A stretch of 20,528 nucleotides of DNA from Bacillota bacterium (GTDB taxonomy: Bacteria; Bacillota; Clostridia; Lachnospirales; Lachnospiraceae). The stretch is taken from the NCBI GenBank assembly GCA_023413555.1, contig JAEZPG010000002.1, positions 1 through 20,528 of the forward strand, read 5' to 3'. The notes below the pieces were generated by a model. It was not told where the DNA came from and did no database searches. It saw nothing but the letters and a program-made list of their open reading frames with translations. The translations under genes were made by a program, and so were the position numbers. The stretch's first letter is position 1. The number at the start of each line of letters is the position of its first letter. Below are positions 7,880-15,707 of this stretch, one piece after another.

Positions 7880-8221
7880 CTAGTCCCACTCCTTCCATAT
7901 CTCAGGCTTGTAGCCTACTGTAGCTTTCTTACCGTTTCGTACAATAGGAGTTTGGAGTACCTGTTGGTTCTCTAGAACCTTTTCATCCTTGTCCTCCTCT
8001 GCAATATACTGAATGAGTACCAACGCATCCTTGTCCTTACATTTCTGATCGAGCATGGTTGATAGACCACCCACCGCTTGCTTTACACTATTGTACTCAC
8101 CCTTGCTTAAACCTTTTTCCAACATATCAATGAATTGAACCTTAATGCCTCGCTCTTTAAAATAGCGCTCTGCCTTCTTCGTTTCAAAGCATTTTTTAGT
8201 GCCAAATATCTGTATATTCAT
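7880..8221 (-). CDS. ArsC/Spx-family thioredoxin-fold protein
   Basis: A 113-residue protein of the ArsC/Spx fold. IQIFGTKKCFETKKAERYF carries the single redox-position Cys11 in a GTKKCFETKK loop. Later, QTPIVRNGKKATVGYKPEIW gives the cis-Pro strand and the typical ArsC C-terminus. The CXXC of Spx is absent. Members of one subgroup of this family have selenocysteine at the Cys11 position; here the codon is TGC, so this is the cysteine form. Likely a small thiol reductase or glutaredoxin-like protein; true arsenate reduction is unproven and no ars genes are nearby. I chose ATG 8221 over the in-frame GTG at 8233, because GGTGAT lies 7 nt before the ATG. First gene of the operon with the Nudix and methyltransferase genes. 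Confidence 0.85.
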   Translation of the reverse strand: MNIQIFGTKKCFETKKAERYFKERGIKVQFIDMLEKGLSKGEYNSVKQAVGGLSTMLDQKCKDKDALVLIQYIAEEDKDEKVLENQQVLQTPIVRNGKKATVGYKPEIWKEWD

Positions 8222-8270
8222 ATCTATAATCACCTTTCCAACTTACAAATGATAAATTCTTACAAATATT

Positions 8271-8276
8271 ATTATA
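8271..8276 (-). promoter_or_regulatory. Possible -10 box of the ArsC-like/Nudix/methyltransferase operon
   Basis: TATAAT on the minus strand about 50 bp before the first gene. No convincing -35 was found at 16-18 bp (TTTAGT at best). Just upstream, AACAATA (8284-8290) and TATTGTT (8305-8311) form a weak 7-bp inverted repeat, perhaps ending the preceding kinase operon. Confidence 0.35.
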
Positions 8277-8314
8277 TCATAGCAACAATATGACTAAAAG
8301 AGGTTATTGTTCTA

Positions 8315-9190
8315 CTAATCATCAAAACCGAGTTTCTTATTCAAATTCCATATGCCAAAACTAATCGTATGTGTGCTTGATTGACTATAATCATAATCAA
8401 TATCAAAGTACATAAGCACTGTATTCGGGCTATCAATCCCATAAAATTGCATCAGGTTACTATTCTCACTCTCACTTACTTTGTCGAATTTATACATACT
8501 AGCGTAGAAATCTGCGAATATCTCTATATTTTTAGGATTATTATAATACAAATCCAGCAAGCTATTCCACCATTGTGTGGTTCTTGTTCTCAAATTGTTA
8601 AGTGAAGGCATTAAAGATATTTTATAATGTTCAGATTCCGTGAGATCATCATGTATATTCAGAACCAATCGCATCTGACATATTTTTGAAAAATAAGCAT
8701 CTATTAACAAATCAAGAGAATACTCTTTTCCTACATAACGTAATTTCCATAAACGAACTCTATTTAGTTCATTGTTCTTGTCTTCAGAATATAAAGATAA
8801 TAACTTATGCTCTTTCAAATCAGTATTTCTCACTTTGACGTTCACTGGAAAATTCTCACCTTTTCTCAACAAATCGATTTCTTTATTCACAGTTTCTGTC
8901 AACTCTATATCTGTAAACACATTCTCCGCCTCTGCAAGTCGAACAACCTGAAGTTTATTGTCCCATAGGTCAGTCTTTCCCATACTGATTAACTCCTCAC
9001 TAAAATTGGAAAAGGATACTTTGTTAAGCTCTGATTTAATCACAAATTCTGTAATGTTTCCTTCCGTATGTTTATCTGTATACTGCATAACATACTTTGG
9101 TAGATATACAGCTAGCAAAACTAAAATAACTAACAGAAGCATACCTATCATTGTATATATGAAGCTCTTAGCATTGATTCGTCTACTCAC
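8315..9190 (-). CDS. Membrane-anchored protein of unknown function, third gene of the two-component operon
   Basis: A 291-residue protein I do not recognise. Residues 1-10 are basic, about 11-31 form one membrane segment, and the rest looks extracytoplasmic: a signal-anchor topology with no lipobox. The outer part is mixed alpha/beta and includes LWKLRYVGKEYSLDLLIDAY and a Trp-Trp motif in TTQWWNSLLDLYY. The GTG start overlaps the histidine-kinase stop by 8 bp (GTGAGTAG), and GGAGGTGA lies 4 nt before it, so translation is probably coupled to the kinase. Inference: an accessory protein modulating or working with the kinase, comparable in arrangement (not shown homologous) to YycH/YycI beside WalK. 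Alternatively it is simply a first target of the system. Confidence 0.8.
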   Translation of the reverse strand: MSRRINAKSFIYTMIGMLLLVILVLLAVYLPKYVMQYTDKHTEGNITEFVIKSELNKVSFSNFSEELISMGKTDLWDNKLQVVRLAEAENVFTDIELTETVNKEIDLLRKGENFPVNVKVRNTDLKEHKLLSLYSEDKNNELNRVRLWKLRYVGKEYSLDLLIDAYFSKICQMRLVLNIHDDLTESEHYKISLMPSLNNLRTRTTQWWNSLLDLYYNNPKNIEIFADFYASMYKFDKVSESENSNLMQFYGIDSPNTVLMYFDIDYDYSQSSTHTISFGIWNLNKKLGFDD

Positions 9191-10592
9191 TTTTCACCTC
9201 CGGAAAAAACAATGTAATCGTTGTTCCTTCTTCCTCTATACTTATAATCTCCCATGTTCCATGATGAAGCTCGAGAATTTTTTCACATAGAGCCATACCA
9301 ATTCCTGCTCCTCCTTCTTTTCTTGCACGTGATTTATCAACCATATAAAATAGCTCATGAATCTTGTTAATCTCTTTTTTAGGAATACCACATCCATGAT
9401 CTATTACCTGAAGCCGATATCCTTCATCCAATTGCATACCTTTAAGAAGAATTACCGAATTTTCCTTGCTGGCTTTTCTAGCATTATCTATGAGATTGAC
9501 TAGAAGTGATTCCAAAAGTATCTTATCCCCCGTAAGCCTTCCATCCTCTAGATCAATTTCTAATGTAATGTTTTTTATCTTTCTAACCTGTTCTGTTATT
9601 TGCTCCACACTGGTGGCCAATGAAGTGACATCCAAGGCTTCAAAATGCCAACCCTGATTCTGAATACCTACAAGCTCCTGCATCTTATAAGACAAACTCT
9701 CCAATCTTTTTCCTTGATGATAGATATAATTTGCACAGGATAGTTGCTCTTCCTTCGTCAACTTCATAGAACAAAGAGCTTCTGAGTATCCTACGATGGA
9801 AGTAAGAGGAGTCTTTAATTCATGGGCAAAGGCGCCAGTGAATTCTTCCTGCCTTCGAGCAGCCTCCTTTAGCTGTTCGATGCTCTCCTCCAACTTATCC
9901 GCCATGGAATTAAAGGCCATAGTGAGATCTGTCACTTCATCATTGCTACGTTTTTTCACTCTTTTTTCATAATTACCGTTAGCAAATTCTCTTGTTGCAT
10001 TGGATAATCGTTTTATAGGACGTACCATGTGATTAGAAAGAAACGCTGCTGCTATAATAGAAATCACAACAATTATCATTAGAATTTTCTGGTAACTTAT
10101 ATATAACTCTTCTCTACTAGCATAAAGAAACCCTATGTTACTATCAATCTCAAAATAAAAAATTCTCTTATTATATTCAGTCCTTACAATACTCACTAGA
10201 TAATGTTCTCCGTCTATGTATTCAACCTGTAACATTCCATTATCCATCTTATCTCTTTTAGATATTAGATTTGTCTCAACATTGGAACTATTATATATGG
10301 ACCCGCCTTTCTCGTTATAAACAGCTACTGCATTTCCAGTATTACGCATATTCATATAGATTGTTTTTGCGATATCTGATGCAGCTATATCCACCGATTG
10401 ATTGTCCTTAATCATGATATTCAGAGATGCCAACATGGAGTATTGATACATCTGAATAGTTTGTAATGCCTGTTCCTTCTCCCTATCCAGACTCTTATGA
10501 AAAGAATTGTTAATTAGAATACATCCAAAAAAAATAAATGACCCTATTACCAACCCAACTACAAACAGAAACTGTTTCCAAAATAATCGCAT
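9183..10592 (-). CDS. Sensor histidine kinase (HAMP, HisKA, HATPase_c)
   Basis: A 469-residue membrane kinase. Membrane segments lie near residues 7-27 and 168-187, bounding an extracytoplasmic sensor of about 140 residues. A HAMP domain follows (about 188-240). The HisKA helix is FAHELKTPLTSIVGYSEAL with phospho-acceptor His257. The ATPase domain shows an N box (SLLVNLIDNARKAS, Asn366/Asn370), a G1 box (VIDHGCGIP, Asp398) and a G2 box (EGGAGIGMALCEKIL). All catalytic residues are present. AAGGAG precedes ATG 10592 by 5 nt. It starts 17 bp after the response-regulator stop and overlaps the next gene by 8 bp. The sensor domain is unrecognised and the signal unknown; an envelope-related stimulus is plausible from the operon but is inference. 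Confidence 0.95.
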   Translation of the reverse strand: MRLFWKQFLFVVGLVIGSFIFFGCILINNSFHKSLDREKEQALQTIQMYQYSMLASLNIMIKDNQSVDIAASDIAKTIYMNMRNTGNAVAVYNEKGGSIYNSSNVETNLISKRDKMDNGMLQVEYIDGEHYLVSIVRTEYNKRIFYFEIDSNIGFLYASREELYISYQKILMIIVVISIIAAAFLSNHMVRPIKRLSNATREFANGNYEKRVKKRSNDEVTDLTMAFNSMADKLEESIEQLKEAARRQEEFTGAFAHELKTPLTSIVGYSEALCSMKLTKEEQLSCANYIYHQGKRLESLSYKMQELVGIQNQGWHFEALDVTSLATSVEQITEQVRKIKNITLEIDLEDGRLTGDKILLESLLVNLIDNARKASKENSVILLKGMQLDEGYRLQVIDHGCGIPKKEINKIHELFYMVDKSRARKEGGAGIGMALCEKILELHHGTWEIISIEEEGTTITLFFPEVKSE

Positions 10593-10609
10593 GTATTCTC
10601 CTTCTTACA

Positions 10610-11263
10610 TTAAATATCCAACCGATACCCTACTTTATAGACACAGACAATCTCTTTCATTAATCCTGTCTTTCTTCTAATCCTCTGTACATGAAGATCC
10701 ACAGTTCTGCTATCTCCAAGAAATGGGCTGTCCCACACCTGCTCATAAATTACTTCGCGATAAAGAGCTATATTAGGATTTTTTATCAACATCATCAATA
10801 CGTCAAATTCTTTATAGGTCAAATCCAAAGGGACACCTGCTTTAGTAACGACTCTGGAAGTCCCATTAATCTCCAGATCTTTCACATAATACTTTTGCTC
10901 CTGCTTATTATAATGCCGTAAAACATTGGCTACTCTTGCCTGCAATTCCAGAATTTCGAATGGTTTTGTGATATAATCATCCGCTCCGGCAGAAAATCCT
11001 TTGACTTTGTCCAATGTCTTTTCCTTGGCCGTAAGAAAGATTACCGGTAGGCTTAAACTCTTTGCATACTGTAATAGTTCATAACCATCCAATTCCGGAA
11101 GCATGATATCAAATATACCTAGATCATAATGATGCTCTTGCATTTTATCTGCTGCGCTCTTACCATCATACACGGTTTCACATAGGTAGCCAACTTTTCG
11201 TAGACTCATCGCTACTAAATTTGCAATTGGTTCTTCATCTTCAACTATAAGAATTTTATACAT
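10610..11263 (-). CDS. OmpR/PhoB-family response regulator
   Basis: A 217-residue transcription factor. The receiver domain (1-115) has the acidic pair Glu8/Asp9, phospho-acceptor Asp52 in FDIMLPELDG, Thr78 in IFLTAKE, and Lys100 in DDYITKPFE. A winged-helix DNA-binding domain occupies about 120-217, with LTYKEFDVLMML and VDLHVQRIRRKTG as the recognition region. Length is normal and all switch residues are present. ATG 11263 has AGAGGTAG upstream. First gene of the operon with the histidine kinase and the membrane-anchored protein; it probably acts on its own promoter and on unknown targets. Confidence 0.95.
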   Translation of the reverse strand: MYKILIVEDEEPIANLVAMSLRKVGYLCETVYDGKSAADKMQEHHYDLGIFDIMLPELDGYELLQYAKSLSLPVIFLTAKEKTLDKVKGFSAGADDYITKPFEILELQARVANVLRHYNKQEQKYYVKDLEINGTSRVVTKAGVPLDLTYKEFDVLMMLIKNPNIALYREVIYEQVWDSPFLGDSRTVDLHVQRIRRKTGLMKEIVCVYKVGYRLDI

Positions 11264-11290
11264 AAAACTACCTCTCGCCCATAATTTGCT

Positions 11291-11296
11291 ATTATA
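11291..11296 (-). promoter_or_regulatory. -10 box of the two-component operon
   Basis: TATAAT on the minus strand about 28 bp before the response-regulator ATG. The -35 position (ACAAAT) is poor, which fits a promoter needing an activator, possibly the response regulator itself. Confidence 0.4.
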
Positions 11297-11349
11297 TAGT
11301 AATAATGTATCATATTTGTATCTTATTCTCTACCAAAATTAAGAAACAT

Positions 11350-11382
11350 ATCTATCGACAATGTATGTCGGAAAATATAGAT
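11350..11382. promoter_or_regulatory. Bipartite inverted repeat upstream of the two-component operon promoter
   Basis: ATCTAT-CGACA (11350-11360) and TGTCG (11366-11370) plus ATAGAT (11377-11382) form a hairpin-like inverted repeat with a 5-nt loop and a 6-nt bulge. It lies about 60-85 bp upstream of the -10 box, suiting a regulator site. Binding partner unknown. Confidence 0.3.
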
Positions 11383-11413
11383 GTGAGTTAATAAAGATTT
11401 AATATAATATTAA

Positions 11414-11442
11414 TTGACAAATTTTAGGAATTACTATATGAT
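11414..11442 (+). promoter_or_regulatory. Plus-strand promoter without a downstream gene
   Basis: TTGACA (11414-11419), 17 bp, then TATGAT (11437-11442). The predicted start is near 11449. The next plus-strand gene is more than 4 kb away, beyond a terminator only about 100 bp downstream. Confidence 0.55.
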
Positions 11443-11448
11443 GTATTA

Positions 11449-11558
11449 TATAACAATTCAAAACCATAGATTTAGTTATTGTTTGTTATATTCTCATCCC
11501 CAGATGAAAAAAAAAGAGGCTATGCAATCCCCCAGATTCCGCATAGCCTCTCTTTTTC
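11449..11558 (+). ncRNA. Candidate small RNA of about 110 nt
   Basis: The region runs from the predicted start of the 11414-11442 promoter to a Rho-independent terminator. The 5' end can fold into a stem: ATATAACA (11448-11455) with TGTTATAT (11484-11491). The 3' end is the terminator stem AGAGGCTATGC/GCATAGCCTCT followed by TCTTTTT. No ribosome site with a useful frame is seen. The RNA would converge on the xpt transcript and overlap its 3' end. No known RNA family is recognised. The terminator may serve xpt only and the promoter could be fortuitous. Confidence 0.35.
11507..11557. terminator. Terminator of xpt, bidirectional
   Basis: AGAGGCTATGC (11515-11525) pairs with GCATAGCCTCT (11541-11551); a small inner stem AATC/GATT lies in the loop. 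On the minus strand nine T's follow the stem, ideal for ending xpt, whose stop is 12 bp away. On plus the tail is TCTTTTTCTG. Confidence 0.9.
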
Positions 11559-11568
11559 TGTTATAAAT

Positions 11569-12156
11569 CTATTGGTTTTGGTGTCGAAATACAATTTCAC
11601 CCGTTTCAGGATTCATACGATCAATTACCGCCAAAGATTCCAACTGAATACCTGTTGCACGAATCAACTCGCCTCCTGACTGAAAGCCCTTCTCAACAGC
11701 AATTCCAATCCCTTCAATACTGGCACCTGCATCCTGTACTAAAGTAATGAGCCCGATGAGTGCACATCCATTGGCAAGAAAATCGTCAATAATCAGCACA
11801 TGATCCTCCTTGGACAAGAACTTTTTCGATACAATCACATCATATGTCTTACCATGGGTAAAGGACTTAATCTGTGTCGAATACATCTCTCCATCTAGAT
11901 TGATACTCTTTGCTTTCTTGGCAAATACCACAGGTACATGAAAATACTGCGCAACTATACAGGCAATCCCTATACCAGATGCTTCAATGGTCAGAATCTT
12001 ATTAATCTTCTTATTGGCAAATAAGCGTTTGAATTCTTCACCCATTTTGTTAAATAAATCTATGTCCATCTGATGATTTAAGAAACTATCTACCTTCAGT
12101 ACATTTCCTGGCTTAACAACTCCGTCTTTTTTGATTCGTTGCTCTAATAATTCCAT
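11569..12156 (-). CDS. xpt: Xanthine phosphoribosyltransferase
   Basis: A 195-residue cytoplasmic purine-salvage enzyme that converts xanthine and PRPP to XMP and pyrophosphate. It matches Xpt over its full length: an N-terminal MELLEQRIKKDG, the ILTIEASGIGIACIVAQYF segment, VVFAKKAKS, and the PRPP-binding loop VLIIDDFLANGCAL (residues about 120-132, Asp124/Asp125). The C-terminus ends with a typical EGIGIAVEKGFQSGG region. The ATG follows GAGGACGAAAG. A promoter at 12195-12223 within the end of the ATPase gene gives a leader of about 32 nt, too short for the purine riboswitch that controls xpt in Bacillus. A strong terminator follows. Confidence 0.95.
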   Translation of the reverse strand: MELLEQRIKKDGVVKPGNVLKVDSFLNHQMDIDLFNKMGEEFKRLFANKKINKILTIEASGIGIACIVAQYFHVPVVFAKKAKSINLDGEMYSTQIKSFTHGKTYDVIVSKKFLSKEDHVLIIDDFLANGCALIGLITLVQDAGASIEGIGIAVEKGFQSGGELIRATGIQLESLAVIDRMNPETGEIVFRHQNQ

Positions 12157-12194
12157 CTTTCGTCCTCTATTCCTACTAAAATAATATATGGCAG

Positions 12195-12223
12195 ATTATA
12201 CTACATTTACCTATCCTTTTCAA
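12195..12223 (-). promoter_or_regulatory. Promoter of xpt
   Basis: Minus-strand TTGAAA (12223-12218), 17 bp, TATAAT (12200-12195). The -35 overlaps the last codons of the ATPase gene. The predicted start is near 12188. Confidence 0.65.
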
Positions 12224-14840
12224 TTCCAAATAGTTTGGCAATCTCCAGTACGATAAGTGGAATCAAACATAGACCAAAAGAGACCAAGTACTTCTGTGTA
12301 CTTAAGCTAGCTAAGCCAAAAACATAGGCAAATGGCTCAACAAAGAGAATCAATACCACGAGTATGGTTGAAAGTAGCGCTGCACCATTTAGCATCCTAT
12401 TAGAAAATGGTCCAATCTTAAATAACGATTTGTTGGAACGCATATTAAAGGAGTGGACAACCTGAGACAATGCCAAAACGATAAATGCCATAGTTCTTCC
12501 TTCTTTTAATAGCCCATCAGTGGCACTGTGTACATCGAATTCACATCCATAGAAAAAGGCAAATAGGGAAAGAACACCAAACATACTTCCCTGTAATAGA
12601 ATGCGAACTCCAAGTCCATGTGCAAAGATGCCTTCCTTCTTCGGCCTTGGCTTCTTATTCATTATGTTAGGATCTACTGCTTCCATTCCAAGGGCAACTG
12701 CAGGAAGCGAGTCAGTAACCAGATTGATCCAAAGTAGCTGCATGGAAAGTAGAGGCGTTTGTTGCCACAATAACATTGCCACAAATACAGTAATCACTTC
12801 ACCAATATTGGTACCTAACAAAAATCCTATCGTTTTACGGATATTGTCGTAAATACCACGGCCCTCTTTTACAGCATCTACAATCGTTGCAAAATTGTCA
12901 TCGGTTAATGTCATATCAGCCGCACCTTTTGCTACATCGGTACCGGTAATTCCCATGGCACAACCAATATCTGCAGCTTTTAAGGCCGGCGCATCGTTTA
13001 CACCATCACCGGTCATGGATACCACTTCATCTTGTGCCTGCCATGCACGGACGATACGAATTTTATTTTCAGGTGAGACACGAGCATATACTGCAATATG
13101 TTGAACCTCTTTCTGCAGTTCTTCATCAGACATAGTTTCCAGTTCTAGACCGGTAATTGCTTTGTCGCCCTCTAAAAGAATTCCCAACTGTTTCGCTATA
13201 GCAGAGGCAGTCACAACATGGTCGCCTGTAATCATAACTGGCTTGATGCCTGCCTTCCTACATATCATAACCGCTTCCTTTGCTTCCTCTCTTGGAGGGT
13301 CAATCATACCGACTAGACCCATAAGTGTTAAGTCAAATTCTAAGGACTCACTCGTGACCTCCTCCGGTAGTTCTTCAATTACCTTATAGGCAACTGCCAG
13401 TACACGAAGAGCATCCTTTCCAAGGTCCTCAGCTACTTCCTTGGCTGCTTCGATATCTCCACTGGTGCATCTATTGGCTAGGGTATCAATACCACCCTTC
13501 GCTATGACAACAAGCTTACCATCTATCCTATTAACCACACTCATCAGCTTACGGTCTGAGTCAAATGGGACCTCTGCCACACGAGGACATCTATCATTAA
13601 TTTCCTCCTTTAAGATACCATTTCGGTATGCTGCAAAAACAATGCTGGTCTCAGTAGGATCTCCGATATGCTGCTCTACCCCATTATCAAAGGTAACAGA
13701 GCCATCACAACAAAGAGTTGCGTAAGAAAGCAACTTCCGTATGCTATCATTATTGTTGTCGGTAATATCGACTACCTCTTTATCGTCTACAGAGTATGCC
13801 TTTAATAAGGTCATCTTGTTCTGTGTCAAAGTTCCTGTCTTATCAGAACAGATAATGGAAGCACTTCCTAAGGTCTCAACAGCTGGAAGACTTTTAATAA
13901 TCGCATTTTTCTTAACCATTCTCTGAACACCGATGGACAGAACAATGGTGACTATAGCAGGGAGGCCTTCTGGAATCGCAGAAACTGCCAAGGACACACT
14001 AGTCATAAAGATCTCCACTAGCTTTAAATTGGCTAAAAATCCAATCATAAAGATGATAATACAAATACCTATTGCTAAGATTCCTAGGTATTTGCCAAGG
14101 GTAGCTAGCTTCATCTGAAGTGGAGTTTGTGTTTCCTCTGCCTGATCTAAAAGGTTGGCAATCTTTCCCATCTCTGTATTCATCCCAGTACCGGTAACAA
14201 CTGCCTTCCCACGTCCATAGGTTAGGCTACAACCGGAGTATACCATATTAAAACGGTCTCCAACTGGTGCCTTATCTGCTACCACAATATCTGCCTCTTT
14301 TTCGGAAGGCACAGACTCCCCTGTTAGAGCAGATTCTTCTGCCTTTAAGCTGGCACTCTCCAATAATCTGGCATCTGCCGGCACATAATCCCCGGCCTCT
14401 AACAAGATAATATCCCCAGGCACTAAAAGCCCTGCGTCAATCACTTCCTCTACCCCATTACGAAGCACTCTGGCATGAGGAGCAGATAATTTCTTTAAAG
14501 CATCTAAAGCCTTCCTTGCTTTACTCTCCTGAGCAACACCCATAACCGCATTTAACACTACAATCAGCACGATTAACAGTGGTTCAAAGAATTCCACCTT
14601 GTCGTGACCATTAAGGGCTACAACAAAAGAAATAACAGCGGCCGCTAACAGTATCAAAATCATGACATCCTTAAATTGCTCCAAAAAACGAACTAGCATG
14701 GACTTTGGCTTTTTCGCTGTCAGTTTATTCGCTCCATATGTTTTTTGCCTCGTAATAATCTCCTCAGTAGACAATCCCAACTTATCATCTACGTGAAGTT
14801 CTTGTAATACCTGTTCTTTGCTGCAACTATATGGTATCAA
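12207..14840 (-). CDS. Cation-transporting P-type ATPase, SERCA/PMCA-like (probable Ca2+ pump)
   Basis: An 877-residue P2-type ATPase that should export Ca2+ from the cytoplasm at the cost of ATP. The N-terminal cation-ATPase domain is followed by two membrane helices (about 52-74, 85-105) and the actuator loop TGES (173-176). M3-M4 (about 252-304) contains IPEGLP with Glu291. The phosphorylation site is Asp333 in SDKTGTLTQNK. The nucleotide-binding domain and the hinge MTGDGVNDAPALKAADIG follow, then about six C-terminal helices. Ca2+-site residues of SERCA type are conserved: Asn/Glu in the TNIGEV of M5 (near 678) and NLVTDSLPA in M6 (near 706). The start is a TTG with AGGAGGT six nt upstream; no better start is in frame. 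It follows sfsA by 55 bp with no clear promoter between, so cotranscription is likely. Confidence 0.93.
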   Translation of the reverse strand: MIPYSCSKEQVLQELHVDDKLGLSTEEIITRQKTYGANKLTAKKPKSMLVRFLEQFKDVMILILLAAAVISFVVALNGHDKVEFFEPLLIVLIVVLNAVMGVAQESKARKALDALKKLSAPHARVLRNGVEEVIDAGLLVPGDIILLEAGDYVPADARLLESASLKAEESALTGESVPSEKEADIVVADKAPVGDRFNMVYSGCSLTYGRGKAVVTGTGMNTEMGKIANLLDQAEETQTPLQMKLATLGKYLGILAIGICIIIFMIGFLANLKLVEIFMTSVSLAVSAIPEGLPAIVTIVLSIGVQRMVKKNAIIKSLPAVETLGSASIICSDKTGTLTQNKMTLLKAYSVDDKEVVDITDNNNDSIRKLLSYATLCCDGSVTFDNGVEQHIGDPTETSIVFAAYRNGILKEEINDRCPRVAEVPFDSDRKLMSVVNRIDGKLVVIAKGGIDTLANRCTSGDIEAAKEVAEDLGKDALRVLAVAYKVIEELPEEVTSESLEFDLTLMGLVGMIDPPREEAKEAVMICRKAGIKPVMITGDHVVTASAIAKQLGILLEGDKAITGLELETMSDEELQKEVQHIAVYARVSPENKIRIVRAWQAQDEVVSMTGDGVNDAPALKAADIGCAMGITGTDVAKGAADMTLTDDNFATIVDAVKEGRGIYDNIRKTIGFLLGTNIGEVITVFVAMLLWQQTPLLSMQLLWINLVTDSLPAVALGMEAVDPNIMNKKPRPKKEGIFAHGLGVRILLQGSMFGVLSLFAFFYGCEFDVHSATDGLLKEGRTMAFIVLALSQVVHSFNMRSNKSLFKIGPFSNRMLNGAALLSTILVVLILFVEPFAYVFGLASLSTQKYLVSFGLCLIPLIVLEIAKLFGIEKDR

Positions 14841-14895
14841 GTCAACACCTCCTACACTTTCTTTCCTATTCTAGGACTTAGCCCTTTACTATTCA

Positions 14896-15576
14896 TTAAA
14901 GTCTTATCTCTACTTCACTGCCTATCCATAATCCATCCGGCTCTACCAAACAGTCATAGGCCAACAGTCGCACTCCCTCTCTTCTTGCCCTACGAAGTGC
15001 TTCTCCAAATTCTTGCTGTGTCACATCATTGGGTATCAGATACCTAACATTTCTCATTTGAATCACAAACATCAGATACGCCTCATATCCTTTTTTCTTT
15101 GCCTCAATCAACTCCATGATATGCTTGACACCACGCTCTGTAGGTGCATCTGGAAAGCAAACCACGCCATTTTCCTCTAATGTAACGCCCTTGACCTCCA
15201 TAAAGATCTTCCGTTCCTGTGTTTCTATATAAAAATCTAATCGTGAATTACCAAAAGTAGATTCAGCCTTTAAAAAGGATAACTTTCCAAATGGTTCCTT
15301 GGTTTGTAGCCATTCCTTCACTACCTTGTTGGGTGCTTGAGAGTCCATATTAATCAAGCGTTCAGCCTTTTTCACAGCGATGAGGCTGTATCTGGTTTTA
15401 CGCTTAGGATCTGAATGGACTTCCACAAATACTGTTGTGCCAGGAATCAGTAATTCCTTACAACGTCCTGTATTTTTAACATGGCATAGCTCCGCTTTTC
15501 CATCGACTACTATATTCGCTACAAATCGGTTAGAACGGTTAATAAATACCGCCTCTTCTATCTTATTATATTTCAA
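14896..15576 (-). CDS. sfsA: SfsA family DNA/RNA nuclease-like protein
   Basis: A 226-residue protein matching SfsA over its full length. An N-terminal OB-like part (residues 1-80) contains VKNTGRCKELLIPG. The C-terminal PD-(D/E)XK nuclease-like domain has Asp114 in SRLDFYIE, and Glu127 and Lys129 in IFMEVKGVTL. FPDAPTERGVKHIMEL is the family's signature. SfsA was named for a sugar-fermentation effect in E. coli; nuclease fold and activity are reported for the family, but the physiological role is unsettled. The start is TTG, with AGGAGG 7 nt upstream. It has its own strong promoter (15621-15649) and probably leads a transcript continuing into the Ca2+ ATPase. Confidence 0.93.
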   Translation of the reverse strand: MKYNKIEEAVFINRSNRFVANIVVDGKAELCHVKNTGRCKELLIPGTTVFVEVHSDPKRKTRYSLIAVKKAERLINMDSQAPNKVVKEWLQTKEPFGKLSFLKAESTFGNSRLDFYIETQERKIFMEVKGVTLEENGVVCFPDAPTERGVKHIMELIEAKKKGYEAYLMFVIQMRNVRYLIPNDVTQQEFGEALRRARREGVRLLAYDCLVEPDGLWIGSEVEIRL

Positions 15577-15620
15577 AGGATTACCTCCTAAATAGTCCTT
15601 CCTTAGATATCATCAGTCCT

Positions 15621-15649
15621 ATATTACCTAGATTTCACTTTGATGTCAA
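15621..15649 (-). promoter_or_regulatory. Promoter of sfsA
   Basis: Minus-strand TTGACA (15649-15644), 17 bp, TAATAT (15626-15621). The predicted start is near 15614, about 38 nt before the TTG start codon. Confidence 0.65.
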
Positions 15650-15689
15650 TTGATGTTTAACAACTGGAGCAAACAATGTCTTACTATCT

Positions 15690-15707
15690 ATGGTAGCAAT
15701 CTACTAT
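15690..15707. promoter_or_regulatory. Putative LysR-type box
   Basis: ATGGTAG-CAAT-CTACTAT is an inverted repeat with one mismatch. It contains the T-N11-A pattern typical of LysR-family sites (T15694, A15706). It abuts the lysR -35 box, so autorepression is plausible. Confidence 0.4.

Larger units (their letters stand above)
11264..11568. other. Gene-free interval with response-regulator promoter and an orphan plus-strand transcription unit
   Basis: No protein gene is supported in these 305 bp. They hold, from left, a -10 box for the response-regulator operon, a structured inverted repeat at 11350-11382, a good plus-strand promoter at 11414-11442, and the terminator shared with xpt. Each is listed separately. 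Confidence 0.7.

Noticed and set aside
11479..11679. A 66-codon plus-strand open frame
   Set aside because: It runs through the xpt terminator and into the antisense of xpt, with no ribosome site and no family resemblance.
12157..12206. Purine riboswitch ahead of xpt
   Set aside because: The predicted transcript starts near 12188, leaving about 32 nt, and no conserved three-way-junction sequence is present.
12601..14118. Several plus-strand open frames within the ATPase gene
   Set aside because: They are antisense shadows of a strongly coding P-type ATPase and resemble no protein family.
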